NCBI GenBank assembly: GCA_021848605.1
Contig: JAJZUM010000008.1
Location: 1 to 33,626, forward strand
Reading direction: 5' to 3'
Origin: Pseudomonadota bacterium
GTDB lineage: Bacteria; Pseudomonadota; Gammaproteobacteria; Pseudomonadales; Moraxellaceae
Length of the DNA stretch: 33,626 nt
The position numbers and the translations under genes were made by a program. Positions 22,917-32,058 of the stretch are shown here, piece by piece (within the stretch, counting starts at the first letter, position 1; each line of letters begins with the position of its first letter). Under the pieces are notes generated by a model that was not told the origin of the DNA, made no database searches, and was given only the letters and a program-made list of their open reading frames with translations.

Positions 22917-23960
22917 GTGACCTCAAAGCTTTACCAAGTGTTTATCAGTGCGACCTACCACGATCTTGTCGAGGAACGTCGGGTGGTGCTGGAACTATTG
23001 CCGCAAATGGGCTGTATGCCTATTCTTTTGCCCTCACAAGGTCCGCAGGCCTGGCCCAGTGTACGTAAGCGTATTGAGGCGGCCGATTATTATTTTTTAC
23101 TGGTGGGTAGTCGCTATGGCTCCCTAACCCCGAGCGGCGTCAGTCATACCCACCAGGAGTTTGTGCACGCCCGTCACAAGAAAAAACCGATGTTGATTTG
23201 CAGACATGCTCAACCGTCCCGTCGTCCGGAAGGCATGCAGGAGACGACTGCTGAGGGCCGGACACGATTTCAGGATTTTTGTCAGTTGCTCGACGAGGAA
23301 TCAGCACTGGTCTGGCAAGACACAACGGATTTGGCGCGCGTGTTGCGTAGCAAGGTTCCTGCATGGATTCAGGCGCACCCGGCCGAGGGTTGGGTGCGTG
23401 CAAGTTCAATGTCCGCGACCCAAATTTTGGGCCGGGCAGCTACCCGGGAAGACCCTGATCTCGATGAGGCATTGGCTCGCATTGCTGAACTTGAAGCTGA
23501 ACGGGATCAATGGTTGTCTGGCTTGTTTAAGCCATCGGAGCTTGCTCAGGGGCTTGAGTTGACGGATGTCCATTATCAGGCCAATGTCTATCATGCAGGT
23601 CACTGTGAATTGCTCATGTTGCGCAGTAATCTGAGCTGGAACGAAATCTTTCTTGCCATGGCTCCGCACATGCGTCAGCCTCAGACGGAGCGATTCATGC
23701 AGGATCGGTTGGCGGATTTTTTGCGTCAGCGAGGTTTGATTGATGCACAGAAGCAACGCCCGAAAGCCCATGCCATGACGGATATTAAACTGAGCGACCT
23801 GAGTTTTACCGCCATCCGGATTCAATTGCGAACGTTGGGACTTATTGGCAAGGCGCGTTTCGTGCAGAAACTCTCAGGAATAGACACCTTATGGCAATTG
23901 ACCTTGCAGGGGGAGTATCAGGTTAATCGCTTGTTGTTGCGTAATCGGGCAATTTCCTGA
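22917..23960 (+). CDS. DUF4062 (TIR-like) protein with C-terminal winged-helix-like region
   Basis: The product of about 347 residues starts with a DUF4062 domain (YQVFISATYHDLVEERR, ADYYFLLVGSRYGSL, SHTHQEFVHAR), a flavodoxin-like fold related to TIR domains and found in STAND-type and other defence or signalling proteins. A short coiled segment (LARIAELEAERDQWL) joins it to a C-terminal region of about 120 residues that ends in a winged-helix-like LWQLTLQGEYQVNRL. No ATPase or nuclease motif is visible. GTG 22917 has AAGGA seven bases upstream and places the DUF4062 core at the N-terminus; ATG 22815 would add 34 residues with three cysteines but lies one base from its GGA. The function is unknown. 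Confidence 0.75.
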   Translation: MTSKLYQVFISATYHDLVEERRVVLELLPQMGCMPILLPSQGPQAWPSVRKRIEAADYYFLLVGSRYGSLTPSGVSHTHQEFVHARHKKKPMLICRHAQPSRRPEGMQETTAEGRTRFQDFCQLLDEESALVWQDTTDLARVLRSKVPAWIQAHPAEGWVRASSMSATQILGRAATREDPDLDEALARIAELEAERDQWLSGLFKPSELAQGLELTDVHYQANVYHAGHCELLMLRSNLSWNEIFLAMAPHMRQPQTERFMQDRLADFLRQRGLIDAQKQRPKAHAMTDIKLSDLSFTAIRIQLRTLGLIGKARFVQKLSGIDTLWQLTLQGEYQVNRLLLRNRAIS

Positions 23961-24053
23961 ATCATGTCACGGATTGTCCATAAATCTGCCCCGATCTTGC
24001 TTTAATCTTCCGGTCGTCTTGGCATAGAATTCACGTTATTGAGGGGATGCATG

Positions 24054-25673
24054 ATGCGTAAGTGGAACGGCTGGGGTGACGAGTCCAATCATTTTCCTGC
24101 CACTGAGCAGGCCCGTGGCTTTTTGGCGGCAAAATTAGGGGTTGCCAAAGCATTACCAGATGCGATTTTAGAAGATGTCTGTGCTCAGGTACCGCCCAGC
24201 CGACTCCCTGAGCATGCGCTGATTCAGCGTGATGCGATAATTCGTGTACGCCACGCCCGTGGTCAAAGTCTGCCAGACTGGCTGGCCTTACGCAGTGGCG
24301 AGATTGGAGTTTTTCCGGATGGTGTGGCTGAGCCGCAAAATAGTGAGGAAGTGGCCGAGCTTCTGGCCATGGCTCGTGATGCGGGCTGGATTGTGATTCC
24401 CTACGGAGGAGGTACCTCGGTAGCGGGTCATATCAATCCGGTCGCGATGGATCGGCCCGTGCTGACCCTGTCTCTGGCACGTATGAATCGTTTGCTATCG
24501 CTTGATCCGGTTTCTTGTCTTGCGGTTTTTGGTGCGGGTACCCCCGGACCTGAGGTGGAACGTCAGCTCCAGGAGCATGGTTTTACCTTGGGGCATTTTC
24601 CGCAGTCCTGGGAGTTGTCGACGTTGGGGGGCTGGGTTGCCAGTCGATCCAGTGGTCAGCAGTCCATGCGCTATGGACGTATTGAGCAGTTGTTTGCCGG
24701 GGGACGCATTGAGACTTTCTCCGGTCGTTGGGATATTCCAACGTTTCCGGCTTCGGCCGCAGGCCTTGACCTGCGGGAATGGATTCTTGGTTCGGAAGGA
24801 CGCATCGGTGTTCTGACCGAAGTTGCGGTACGGGTGCGGCCCATAAGTGCCTGTGAAGAGTTTCATGTGGCTTTTTGTCCCGATTGGACTCGGGCACTTG
24901 AGTGTGTTCGTGCCATTGCCCAGGATAATCCGGGGTTATCGATGCTGCGTTTGAGTAATGCAGAGGAAACACGTACTCATTTGATTCTGGCGGGTCATGC
25001 GCAGGCGGTCTATGTATTGGAACGCTATCTGGCTTTGCGTGGTATTGGTGAAGGCAAGTGCATGCTGACCTATGGAGTTACCGGTAGTCGGAGTGAAATA
25101 AAGCGCTTGAGACAGGCCGTGAATCAGGTCGTTCGGCGTTATGGTGGCCAGGGAACGGGTGCTTTGCTTGGTCGTAAGTGGGCTGCCAACCGGTTTCGCT
25201 CGCCCTATCTGCGCGAATCCTTCTGGCAATTGGGTTATGCCATTGATACGCTCGAGACAGCAGTCGATTGGGCTCGCGTGCCGGCTGCAGTTGACCGTAT
25301 TGAGACGGCTCTGCGTGAAGGTCTGAAGTCAGAAGGCGAAACGGTGCAGGTGTTTACCCATCTTTCGCACATGTATGTGCAGGGTTCGAGTATTTACACG
25401 ACTTATGTGTACCGTTGTGCCGACACTTATAAGCAGACTTTGGCACGCTGGCAGATGCTTAAGGCTGCCGCCAGTCAGGCCATTATTGCCAGTGGTGGGA
25501 CTATTAGTCATCAACATGGTGTGGGTCGGGATCATGCACCCTATCTGCCTGCCGAGAAGGGCGTGCAGGGGATTCAGGGCCTTCAAGCCGTATTCCGTCA
25601 CTTTGATCCCAGCCAGCAGTTGAATCCAGGTGTTCTTGTTGCAACCGAGGTGAAAGATGAACCAGCGTCCTGA
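24054..25673 (+). CDS. FAD-binding oxidase resembling alkylglycerone-phosphate synthase
   Basis: The 539-residue protein belongs to the PCMH/vanillyl-alcohol oxidase flavoprotein family. PYGGGTSVAG at 116-125 and STLGGWVASRSSG near 190-202 contact FAD. The C-terminal region carries SHMYVQGSSIYTTYVYR and ISHQHGVG (residues 484-490), which match the tyrosine-bearing segment and the histidine loop SHHHGVG of eukaryotic AGPS, whereas GlcD-type lactate or glycolate dehydrogenases have SGEHGIG. AGPS exchanges an acyl for an alkyl group on DHAP. The ATG at 24054 has GAGGGG seven bases upstream; ATG 24051 is also possible. It overlaps the GlpD-like gene by 17 bases. Confidence 0.85.
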   Translation: MRKWNGWGDESNHFPATEQARGFLAAKLGVAKALPDAILEDVCAQVPPSRLPEHALIQRDAIIRVRHARGQSLPDWLALRSGEIGVFPDGVAEPQNSEEVAELLAMARDAGWIVIPYGGGTSVAGHINPVAMDRPVLTLSLARMNRLLSLDPVSCLAVFGAGTPGPEVERQLQEHGFTLGHFPQSWELSTLGGWVASRSSGQQSMRYGRIEQLFAGGRIETFSGRWDIPTFPASAAGLDLREWILGSEGRIGVLTEVAVRVRPISACEEFHVAFCPDWTRALECVRAIAQDNPGLSMLRLSNAEETRTHLILAGHAQAVYVLERYLALRGIGEGKCMLTYGVTGSRSEIKRLRQAVNQVVRRYGGQGTGALLGRKWAANRFRSPYLRESFWQLGYAIDTLETAVDWARVPAAVDRIETALREGLKSEGETVQVFTHLSHMYVQGSSIYTTYVYRCADTYKQTLARWQMLKAAASQAIIASGGTISHQHGVGRDHAPYLPAEKGVQGIQGLQAVFRHFDPSQQLNPGVLVATEVKDEPAS

Positions 25674-27213
25674 ACTCCATGTTCTGGAAGCCACAGAGTG
25701 GGATGTGATTGTTATCGGTGGTGGTATCACCGGTGCAGGGGTGGCGCGTGAAGCGGCGCGCCGAGGTTTGAAAACCCTGTTGCTTGAGCAGAAGGATTTT
25801 GCCTGGGGAACATCCAGTCGCTCTTCCAAAATGGTGCACGGTGGACTGCGCTACATTGCGGCTGGCGATATTCGCCTGACCTGGCATTCCTTGGTTGAAC
25901 GCGAGCGCCTGCTGCGCGAGGCGCCGGGTCTGGTAACCCGTCTGGGATATTGGTTTGCCCATTACCGTAAAGTGTTTCCAGGGCCTTTAGTATTTCGCAT
26001 GTTGCTGATTGTTTATGATCTGCTGGCACGGGTACGCGATCACAGCTACCGTCGTGCCGATGCTTTTTTGAAGGTCATTCCGGGATATCGTTCCGCATCA
26101 CTGCTCGGTGCCTCTCGCTATACTGATGCTGTCGTCGATGATGCCCGTCTGGTAGTACGTGTTCTTGAGGAGGCTTGCGCTGATGGTGCTTTGGTGCGCA
26201 ATTACAGCCGTGTCACCGATCTGGTCTTAAAGGATGGTCTGGTACGCGGGGTACATGTGCAGGATGTGGATCAGCCTGAATTATCCGTGATCCTTAAAGC
26301 ACGCGCTGTTGTGAATGCTACCGGTGCCTGGGCTGATCGTTTGCGCGAACCACTCGCGGGTGAACGACGGGTTCGACCTTTGCGTGGCAGTCATCTGGTT
26401 GTTTCGGCGACGCGTTTGCCAGCAAAAGAAGCCGTCATTTTCATGCATCCAGATGATGGGCGGGCGGTATTTATCTATCCATGGGAAGGACGCACCCTGA
26501 TCGGTACCACGGATCTTGATCACCGCCAGGATCTCGATGAGGAAGCAAGTCTGACGACTGCCGAGCTGCAATATATGCTGCGTGCGGCTAACCACGAGTT
26601 TCCTCAAGCCCAACTGGTTGCATCGGACGTTATTGCCACGTTTAGTGGTGTCCGTCCGATTGTTGCTTCTGGAAAATCCAGCGATCCCTCTAGTGAAAAA
26701 CGTGATCACAGTGTGTTCCTCGATCAAGGGTTGGTCACCGTTACCGGCGGAAAACTAACCACGTTCCGACAGATTGCCCTGGATGCGCTTAAGGCTGCAG
26801 CACCGTTTCTTGGCGTCACGATTCGTGATGATGGCGGTGCGGTTTTCAGGGCCGTGCCTGAAGACCCGGCAGTACCTGCTGTTTTGCGCGCTCGTTATGG
26901 ACGGCATGCCCACCAGGTTGCCGATCTGCTTTCACACCCTGAACATGCCGAACAGATCCCCGAACTGGACCACTGTTGGGGTGAGTTGCTCTGGTCTCTG
27001 CGACAGGAACAGGTCGTACATCTGGATGATCTGGTTTTGCGTCGGGTGCGCATGGGCATACTTCTTGTCCATGGTGGCAAAGCCTTCTGGGCGCGGATGG
27101 CACAGATGTGTCAGAAGGAACTGGGTTGGTCTGATGGGCGTGTCGCTGAGGAATTGGAACGCATGCATCAAATCTGGCAAAACCATTACAGTCTTCCCTC
27201 GGAAGCGCTCTGA
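25657..27213 (+). CDS. FAD-dependent glycerol-3-phosphate dehydrogenase (GlpD family)
   Basis: The 518-residue protein oxidises glycerol-3-phosphate to dihydroxyacetone phosphate and passes electrons to quinone at the inner membrane. Evidence: the FAD site GGGITGAGVAREAARRG from residue 21, LLEQKDFAWGTSSRSSKMVH, HGGLRY, TGAWAD, the substrate-side LIGTTD and the terminal GGKLTTFR. Length is close to E. coli GlpD (501). It is sandwiched between an AGPS-like oxidase and an FGGY kinase rather than in a glpFK locus, so it may be a dedicated paralogue serving that pathway. ATG 25657 lies within the previous gene and has GAGG upstream. Confidence 0.9.
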   Translation: MNQRPELHVLEATEWDVIVIGGGITGAGVAREAARRGLKTLLLEQKDFAWGTSSRSSKMVHGGLRYIAAGDIRLTWHSLVERERLLREAPGLVTRLGYWFAHYRKVFPGPLVFRMLLIVYDLLARVRDHSYRRADAFLKVIPGYRSASLLGASRYTDAVVDDARLVVRVLEEACADGALVRNYSRVTDLVLKDGLVRGVHVQDVDQPELSVILKARAVVNATGAWADRLREPLAGERRVRPLRGSHLVVSATRLPAKEAVIFMHPDDGRAVFIYPWEGRTLIGTTDLDHRQDLDEEASLTTAELQYMLRAANHEFPQAQLVASDVIATFSGVRPIVASGKSSDPSSEKRDHSVFLDQGLVTVTGGKLTTFRQIALDALKAAAPFLGVTIRDDGGAVFRAVPEDPAVPAVLRARYGRHAHQVADLLSHPEHAEQIPELDHCWGELLWSLRQEQVVHLDDLVLRRVRMGILLVHGGKAFWARMAQMCQKELGWSDGRVAEELERMHQIWQNHYSLPSEAL

Positions 27214-27215
27214 AC

Positions 27216-28760
27216 ATGCCTATTTTTCTGGCCATTGATCTGGGTACACAGAGTGTGCGCGCTTTGCTTTTTGACCAGCATGGCGAAGTGCAGGGTCGGG
27301 CTCAGGTTCGTTTTGAACCGATCTACCATAGCCCACAACCTGGCTGGGCCGAACAGGACGCTGACTATTACTGGGAATGTGTGGTGCAGGCATGTCGCGA
27401 ACTCTGGGTGCAGGGGCATCATGCCGGTCAGGTTGAGGGCATGGCTCTGACAACCCAGCGCGGAACGACCGTGGCTGTGGATGCTGCAGGTCGACCGTTG
27501 GGGCCTGCCATCAGTTGGCTTGATCAGCGTGAACTGGATACAATGACCCCCTTGCCAGGCTGGATGCAAACAGCGCTGCATGTGCTGGGGGAGGCGGAAA
27601 CTGTTGATTTTTTCCGGCGTAATGCCGAATGCAATTGGCTGGCGCAACAAAAGCCCGAAGTCTGGACGAATACCCACAAATTCCTGTTAATCTCAGGGTA
27701 TCTGCATCATCGACTTTGCGGCCGTTTTGTCGACTCACTCGCGGCGCAGGTTGGTTATCTGCCTTTTGATTTCAAACGACTGCAGTGGGCACGTCCCTGG
27801 GACTGGAAATGGCTGGCACTGGCTGTACAGCGTGCCCAGCTGCCTGAGCTTGTTGCTCCTGGTGCCGTGCTCGGCCATCTACACCATCAAGCAGCTGAAA
27901 CCCTTGGACTCAAGGTCGGATTGCCAATCATTGCCGCAGGTGCTGACAAGGCCTGCGAGGTATTGGGTTCAGGATGTATTCAGCCGCATATGGGGGCGCT
28001 CAGTTTTGGCACGACGGCAACGATTAATACCACCCAGTCGCGTTATATTGAAGCAACACCGATGTTGCCACCTTACCCTGCAGCCTCTTCACAAGCCTAT
28101 TTGACCGAGGTTCAGACCTTCAGGGGATTCTGGATGGTCAACTGGTTCAAGGAGGAGTTTGGGCATAAGGAACAGTTTGTGGCTGAACAGGAAGGCAGTG
28201 TTGTCGAAACGCTTTTTGACGAGCTGTTGCGTACAACACCTCCCGGAGCGATGGGATTGATGTTGCAACCCTATTGGACTCCGGGTATTCGTGAACCAGG
28301 TCGTGAGGCCAAAGGTGCCATGCTCGGTTTTGGTGATGTCCATACCCGAGCGCACGTTTATCGTGCCATCATCGAAGGTTTGGCTTATGCGTTGCGTGAG
28401 GGGCGTGAGCGCATTGAACGGCGTTCCCGTTGTCGCATGCAGGTATTACGTGTTTCCGGTGGTGGTTCCCAGTCGGATGAAGTGATGCGAATTACCGCCA
28501 ATATACTGGGGCTTCCAGCAGAGCGTCCCCATACATTCGAGACTTCAGGTCTTGGAGCTGCCATGAATGTAGCGGTGGGTTTGGGGTATTATCATAGCCA
28601 TGCCGACGCAGTTGCTGCCATGTGTCGGGTTCGCGACCGCTTCGAGCCTGAGCATGTGGCATTTTATGATCGGCTCTATCAGCGGGTATGGAGCAAAATT
28701 TATCGGCAGATGAAGCCTGTTTATCAGGAAATCAGGTCGATTACCGGTTATCCGCGTTGA
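27216..28760 (+). CDS. FGGY family carbohydrate kinase
   Basis: The 514-residue protein is an ATP-dependent sugar or polyol kinase: phosphate motif DLGTQSVR at residues 8-15, PISWLDQRE (as AISWLDQRE), the catalytic aspartate in AGADKACEVLG (Asp244), SFGTTATIN and the adenosine motif VSGGGSQSDEVM. The substrate is not decidable from sequence; next to a GlpD-type enzyme, glycerol or a related polyol is likely. It starts two bases after the glpD-like stop with GGAAG nine bases upstream, ending the operon. Confidence 0.88.
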   Translation: MPIFLAIDLGTQSVRALLFDQHGEVQGRAQVRFEPIYHSPQPGWAEQDADYYWECVVQACRELWVQGHHAGQVEGMALTTQRGTTVAVDAAGRPLGPAISWLDQRELDTMTPLPGWMQTALHVLGEAETVDFFRRNAECNWLAQQKPEVWTNTHKFLLISGYLHHRLCGRFVDSLAAQVGYLPFDFKRLQWARPWDWKWLALAVQRAQLPELVAPGAVLGHLHHQAAETLGLKVGLPIIAAGADKACEVLGSGCIQPHMGALSFGTTATINTTQSRYIEATPMLPPYPAASSQAYLTEVQTFRGFWMVNWFKEEFGHKEQFVAEQEGSVVETLFDELLRTTPPGAMGLMLQPYWTPGIREPGREAKGAMLGFGDVHTRAHVYRAIIEGLAYALREGRERIERRSRCRMQVLRVSGGGSQSDEVMRITANILGLPAERPHTFETSGLGAAMNVAVGLGYYHSHADAVAAMCRVRDRFEPEHVAFYDRLYQRVWSKIYRQMKPVYQEIRSITGYPR

Positions 28761-28837
28761 AGATTGATGGGCCAATCCAGGGAATATTGCGTTGTGATCA
28801 TGTCGTTTCAAGGTCATAAAAAACATTCTTTTTTGCT

Positions 28838-28862
28838 CTTGAAGGCAGGGCTTTTCCCCCAC
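28838..28862 (+). promoter_or_regulatory. Sigma-32 type promoter of hsp20
   Basis: CTTGAAG (28838-28844) and CCCCAC (28857-28862) are 12 bases apart, a good match to the RpoH consensus and similar to the grpE promoter in this window. It lies about 40 bases upstream of the small heat-shock protein gene. Confidence 0.65.
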
Positions 28863-28901
28863 AGATAAGAGGTATCAAACCTAACTGTGGAGGTAACTAT
28901 C

Positions 28902-29366
28902 ATGAATCGCTGGAATCCTTTTCGTGAACTCGATGAAGTTCTGCAAGCCTATCAACGCTCGGTCTGGCCGGCCCGACACAATGCTTCGCTAGGGGCAGAT
29001 CATGGCCGCGAGCCCATTACCCGGGCTGAGTGGAGCCCTGCGGTCGATATTAGTGAGACTGATTCAGCCTACATCGTCAAGGCTGAGTTGCCGGGCGTGC
29101 AGCGCAATGCGATCAAGCTGACGGTCCATGACCGAGTATTATTGCTCAGTGGTGAACGTATTCTGGAAAAGCAGAGTGAGGACGTCAAACACCATCGGAT
29201 TGAACGTTTTTACGGTAGCTTTGCCCGCAGTTTCAGTCTGCCCGAAGATGCCAATGAGCAGGATGTTTCAGCCGACTACAAAGAGGGTGTCTTGATCGTT
29301 CGTGTGGCCAAGACTACGAAGCCGCAGCCACGTACCATCGAAATCAAAAGTGAGACTGAGGTCTGA
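28902..29366 (+). CDS. Small heat-shock protein, Hsp20/alpha-crystallin family
   Basis: The 154-residue chaperone binds unfolding proteins without ATP. The N-terminus MNRWNPFRELDEVLQAYQRS is typical of class A bacterial Hsp20. The alpha-crystallin domain runs from about residue 45 to 140 (WSPAVDISETDSAYIVKAELPGV, FYGSFARSFSLPEDA, DYKEGVLIVRVAK with its conserved GVL). A near-perfect TGGAGGT ribosome site stands eight bases before the ATG. Transcription is probably heat-shock controlled. Confidence 0.95.
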   Translation: MNRWNPFRELDEVLQAYQRSVWPARHNASLGADHGREPITRAEWSPAVDISETDSAYIVKAELPGVQRNAIKLTVHDRVLLLSGERILEKQSEDVKHHRIERFYGSFARSFSLPEDANEQDVSADYKEGVLIVRVAKTTKPQPRTIEIKSETEV

Positions 29367-29401
29367 GCATCCACAGATGCGATGGTCTGATTGAGGGCGA
29401 C

Positions 29402-29418
29402 AAAAGTGTAAAATACTT
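29402..29418. promoter_or_regulatory. Short inverted repeat upstream of the TraF_2-family gene
   Basis: AAAGT and ACTTT flank GTAAAAT, an A/T-rich stretch containing a TAAAAT that could be a -10 element. A candidate operator or promoter; no convincing -35 is seen at the proper distance. Confidence 0.3.
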
Positions 29419-29454
29419 TAACATGGAGGAGCGTAGCAGCTATCATGTAGCCAA

Positions 29455-29491
29455 CAGGGAGATGCCTTCTGGAATCAGTTGCATCTCCCTG
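29455..29491 (+). promoter_or_regulatory. Perfect 11-base-pair leader hairpin before the TraF_2-family gene
   Basis: CAGGGAGATGC (29455-29465) and GCATCTCCCTG (29481-29491) are exact inverted copies with a 15-base loop. No uridine tract follows, and the hairpin ends about 20-35 bases before the possible start codons, so it would sit in the 5' leader of the mRNA or mark the end of the hsp20 transcript. A leader-regulatory or stabilising role is possible. Confidence 0.55.
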
Positions 29492-29528
29492 ACTCAGGGA
29501 CAAGGATGAGATGGGAGGTATGTCATTG

Positions 29529-30890
29529 ATGGTTGCGTGCAGCGGTTTACAGTTCAAAACAGTATACAAAAAAGCGTGCTTTCTCCTGAGCGGGATATGG
29601 TTGAGTGCCACCATGTATGCTCATGCGGATGGTATGGCTTTTGTGGATCCACGCAGTGCCGCCATGGGTGGTACGGGGGTTGCTTCGGCCAGCCTGTCAT
29701 CGGCGGCATTTTTTAATCCAGCCCTATTGGCTTTGCCAACAGGTAGCGAACACATTGGTGTATCGTTTCTTGGATTGTCGTTACATGCGGCAGATAGCAG
29801 TAATTATCGCACCGATTACAATAATGCCCGCGATCTGGTTAATAACACTTTTCCTGCCGTACAGAACGATATTCGTCAGTTACAACAGTCTTCTAACCCA
29901 ACAGCGGCCCAGACCACTCAGCTGGCCAACGACTCACAGGCATTATTGAATGGCATTGTCGGTTTCTCTGGGCATGATTATACCGTTGCGCCGGATTTCA
30001 TGCCGGTATCGGTGGCGATTCACAATCCTTTGCTGTCTTTTGGTGTGTTTACCAACAGCCAAGCTGATCTTGTTGGGAGACTAAATGCCACAGCGGCCGA
30101 CCAGAATTATTTGAACGGTTATATTGGTTTTGTGCGTCAGCTGGCTCAGGATCAGCAAAATGGCACAACGACAGGACTGTACAATTCGCCCTATCTGCAG
30201 CAGGGGTGTCTGACTGGTTTAACCGCTTCGAGTGTGGCAAAGTGTTTGAGCGATCCATCCCAAGGGCGTACTTCCGATATTCAGGTCGTTGGTTTAGCAA
30301 CGTCGGAAATTGGTGTGGCACTGGCGGAAAATTGGAGTGGATGGGCACTCGGGGTTTCTCCGAAATTAATGTCTGTGCGGACGTTTTTTTATGACCAAAC
30401 CGTGCATGCCAATCAGTCGTTCAGTCTTTCAGGTAGTAGTAAAACCTATACGACAGCCAATATGGATGTGGGTGCAGCGCGTAACTTTGGCTGGATTTGG
30501 CCGCTCAAGGTTGGTGTTTCGGTACGCAACCTGATCCCTGAAGATTTTAATACGGCAGTCAGTAACGGACAGCAGTATGCTGTGCGGATTCGGCCTCAGG
30601 TGACCGCTGGCGGTGAGTTGCATATACCGGGTGTGACCTTGACCAGTGATCTTGATTTGTCCCGGGAATATGCGCCTGTGGCATGGGGGGCAGATAGTCA
30701 GTTCCTGGGCGTAGGCGCCGAGTTTAGTGCGTGGTTGGTCAAGCTGCGTTTGGGTGTGCGCCAAAATCTGATCCAGGGACCGATTCGCAATGAATGGACC
30801 GGTGGCGTAGCCCTTGGTCCCTTTGATCTTGGTCTGGTCTATTCGGATCACTCGGCTGCCCTGGCGGGTGGTTTCAGTCTGAATTTCTGA
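29529..30890 (+). CDS. Outer-membrane beta-barrel protein of the TraF_2 (FadL-like) family
   Basis: The product of about 453 residues has a signal peptide (KKACFLLSGIWLSATMYAHA) followed by FVDPRSAAMGGTGVAS and SSAAFFNPALLAL, the hallmark start of the family often annotated as conjugal transfer protein TraF (PF13729) and related to FadL-type barrels. The rest alternates in beta-strand fashion and ends in an aromatic residue (GGFSLNF), the usual outer-membrane barrel signal. No conjugation genes are nearby, so a transport role in the outer membrane is more likely. ATG 29529 has GGGAGGT nine bases upstream; ATG 29511 is an alternative. It stops immediately before the convergent anmK. Confidence 0.8.
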   Translation: MVACSGLQFKTVYKKACFLLSGIWLSATMYAHADGMAFVDPRSAAMGGTGVASASLSSAAFFNPALLALPTGSEHIGVSFLGLSLHAADSSNYRTDYNNARDLVNNTFPAVQNDIRQLQQSSNPTAAQTTQLANDSQALLNGIVGFSGHDYTVAPDFMPVSVAIHNPLLSFGVFTNSQADLVGRLNATAADQNYLNGYIGFVRQLAQDQQNGTTTGLYNSPYLQQGCLTGLTASSVAKCLSDPSQGRTSDIQVVGLATSEIGVALAENWSGWALGVSPKLMSVRTFFYDQTVHANQSFSLSGSSKTYTTANMDVGAARNFGWIWPLKVGVSVRNLIPEDFNTAVSNGQQYAVRIRPQVTAGGELHIPGVTLTSDLDLSREYAPVAWGADSQFLGVGAEFSAWLVKLRLGVRQNLIQGPIRNEWTGGVALGPFDLGLVYSDHSAALAGGFSLNF

Positions 30891-32000
30891 TCATCGGGCG
30901 GGATACAATCCGCCCAGACGCCGCCCACCTCGCGCACCTGTAACTTCGCTAAGGTTGCCCGGCTGATGAGTCTCGAAGGCCCGCGCCAGCCAGGCAAAGG
31001 CCATCGCCTCAATCCACATGGGGTCAAGGCCAAACTCACGGCTGGTGCTTATTGTAGTATTGGGAAGATGTTCGGCAAAACGTTCGACCATGAGTGGGTT
31101 AAGACTACCGCCGCCACACAAGATCAGCTGATCAGGTTGACCGCAGCCTCGAATGGCCTGAACACAACTGAGACAGCTTAGCTCAAGCAGGGTACGCAGG
31201 ACATCCTTGCGATCTAGTGGTTGATCACAACGTGCACAGCACTGGTCAACCCAGTCCAGATGAAAACGTTCCAGACCAGTACTTTTGGGTGGAGGAAGCT
31301 GAAAATAGGGGTGGGATAGCAGGATATGTAGCAGATCATGACGGACGTTTCCCTGCCGTGCCAGCGCGCCATTACGATCCATCGGCAGCTGGTAGTGTCG
31401 CTCCATCCAGCGATCCATAAGCGTGTTAGCCGGGCCGGTATCAAAGCCGATGACGGCCTGGTTCATGTCGGCAGCAAGCCAGGTGATATTGGCGATGCCT
31501 CCGAGATTGACAATACAGCGGTTGGCGTCGGCGCTCCGCCAAAGTGCGGCATGAAAAGCAGGTACCAGAGGTGCTCCTTGGCCCCCAGCAGCCAGGTCGC
31601 GGCGACGAAAGTCAGCGACAACCGAACAGCCGGTCAATTCGGCAATGAGATTGGGGTCGCCAATTTGTACGCTGAATCCACGTTCAGGCCGGTGTCTTAT
31701 GGTTTGGCCGTGACTGCCGATCAGTCGGATATTGGCCGGCCTAAGTTTTTCCTGGGCAAGCAGGTCAAGGGCAGCACGGGCAAAGATGTGGGCTACGGCA
31801 ACATCGGCATCGCCATAGCGCTCCAGTTCTTCTGGGCCTGAACAGGTTAATGCGAGCAATGACTGGCGCAGGGTGTCAGGATAGGGGGTGTGCCGAAAAC
31901 CGCGACATATTGGAGGTTCGGTGCTGAAGTCTGCCAGCAGCGCATCCACCCCATCCATACTCGTCCCCGACATGAGGCCGAGATAAAGTGATTCGCACAT
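30891..32000 (-). CDS. anmK: Anhydro-N-acetylmuramic acid kinase
   Basis: AnmK phosphorylates and opens 1,6-anhydro-MurNAc recovered from the cell wall, feeding it into MurNAc-6-phosphate. The 369-residue protein begins [20 protein letters not shown], the canonical start, and has [51 protein letters not shown] and [10 protein letters not shown]. The ATG at 32000 is chosen because longer frames run into the divergent tyrS leader. Gene order anmK-tyrS-rrn resembles Pseudomonas, except that the peptidase gene found there between anmK and tyrZ is absent. Confidence 0.96.
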   Translation of the reverse strand: MCESLYLGLMSGTSMDGVDALLADFSTEPPICRGFRHTPYPDTLRQSLLALTCSGPEELERYGDADVAVAHIFARAALDLLAQEKLRPANIRLIGSHGQTIRHRPERGFSVQIGDPNLIAELTGCSVVADFRRRDLAAGGQGAPLVPAFHAALWRSADANRCIVNLGGIANITWLAADMNQAVIGFDTGPANTLMDRWMERHYQLPMDRNGALARQGNVRHDLLHILLSHPYFQLPPPKSTGLERFHLDWVDQCCARCDQPLDRKDVLRTLLELSCLSCVQAIRGCGQPDQLILCGGGSLNPLMVERFAEHLPNTTISTSREFGLDPMWIEAMAFAWLARAFETHQPGNLSEVTGARGGRRLGGLYPAR

Positions 32001-32021
32001 AATGCCGTTGCTCCAATTTAC

Positions 32022-32030
32022 TGTTAGAAT
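32022..32030 (+). promoter_or_regulatory. Extended -10 promoter element of tyrS
   Basis: TGTTAGAAT contains TG, one base and TAGAAT, an extended -10 about 30 bases before the tyrS ATG. No good -35 is seen at the standard distance. Confidence 0.45.
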
Positions 32031-32058
32031 TTTGTCTTCCGATGCCGAGGAGTCATTT

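Noticed and set aside
29529-30890. TraF annotation suggesting a conjugation system
   Set aside because: The family name is inherited; no other conjugation gene is present and the protein looks like a solitary outer-membrane barrel.
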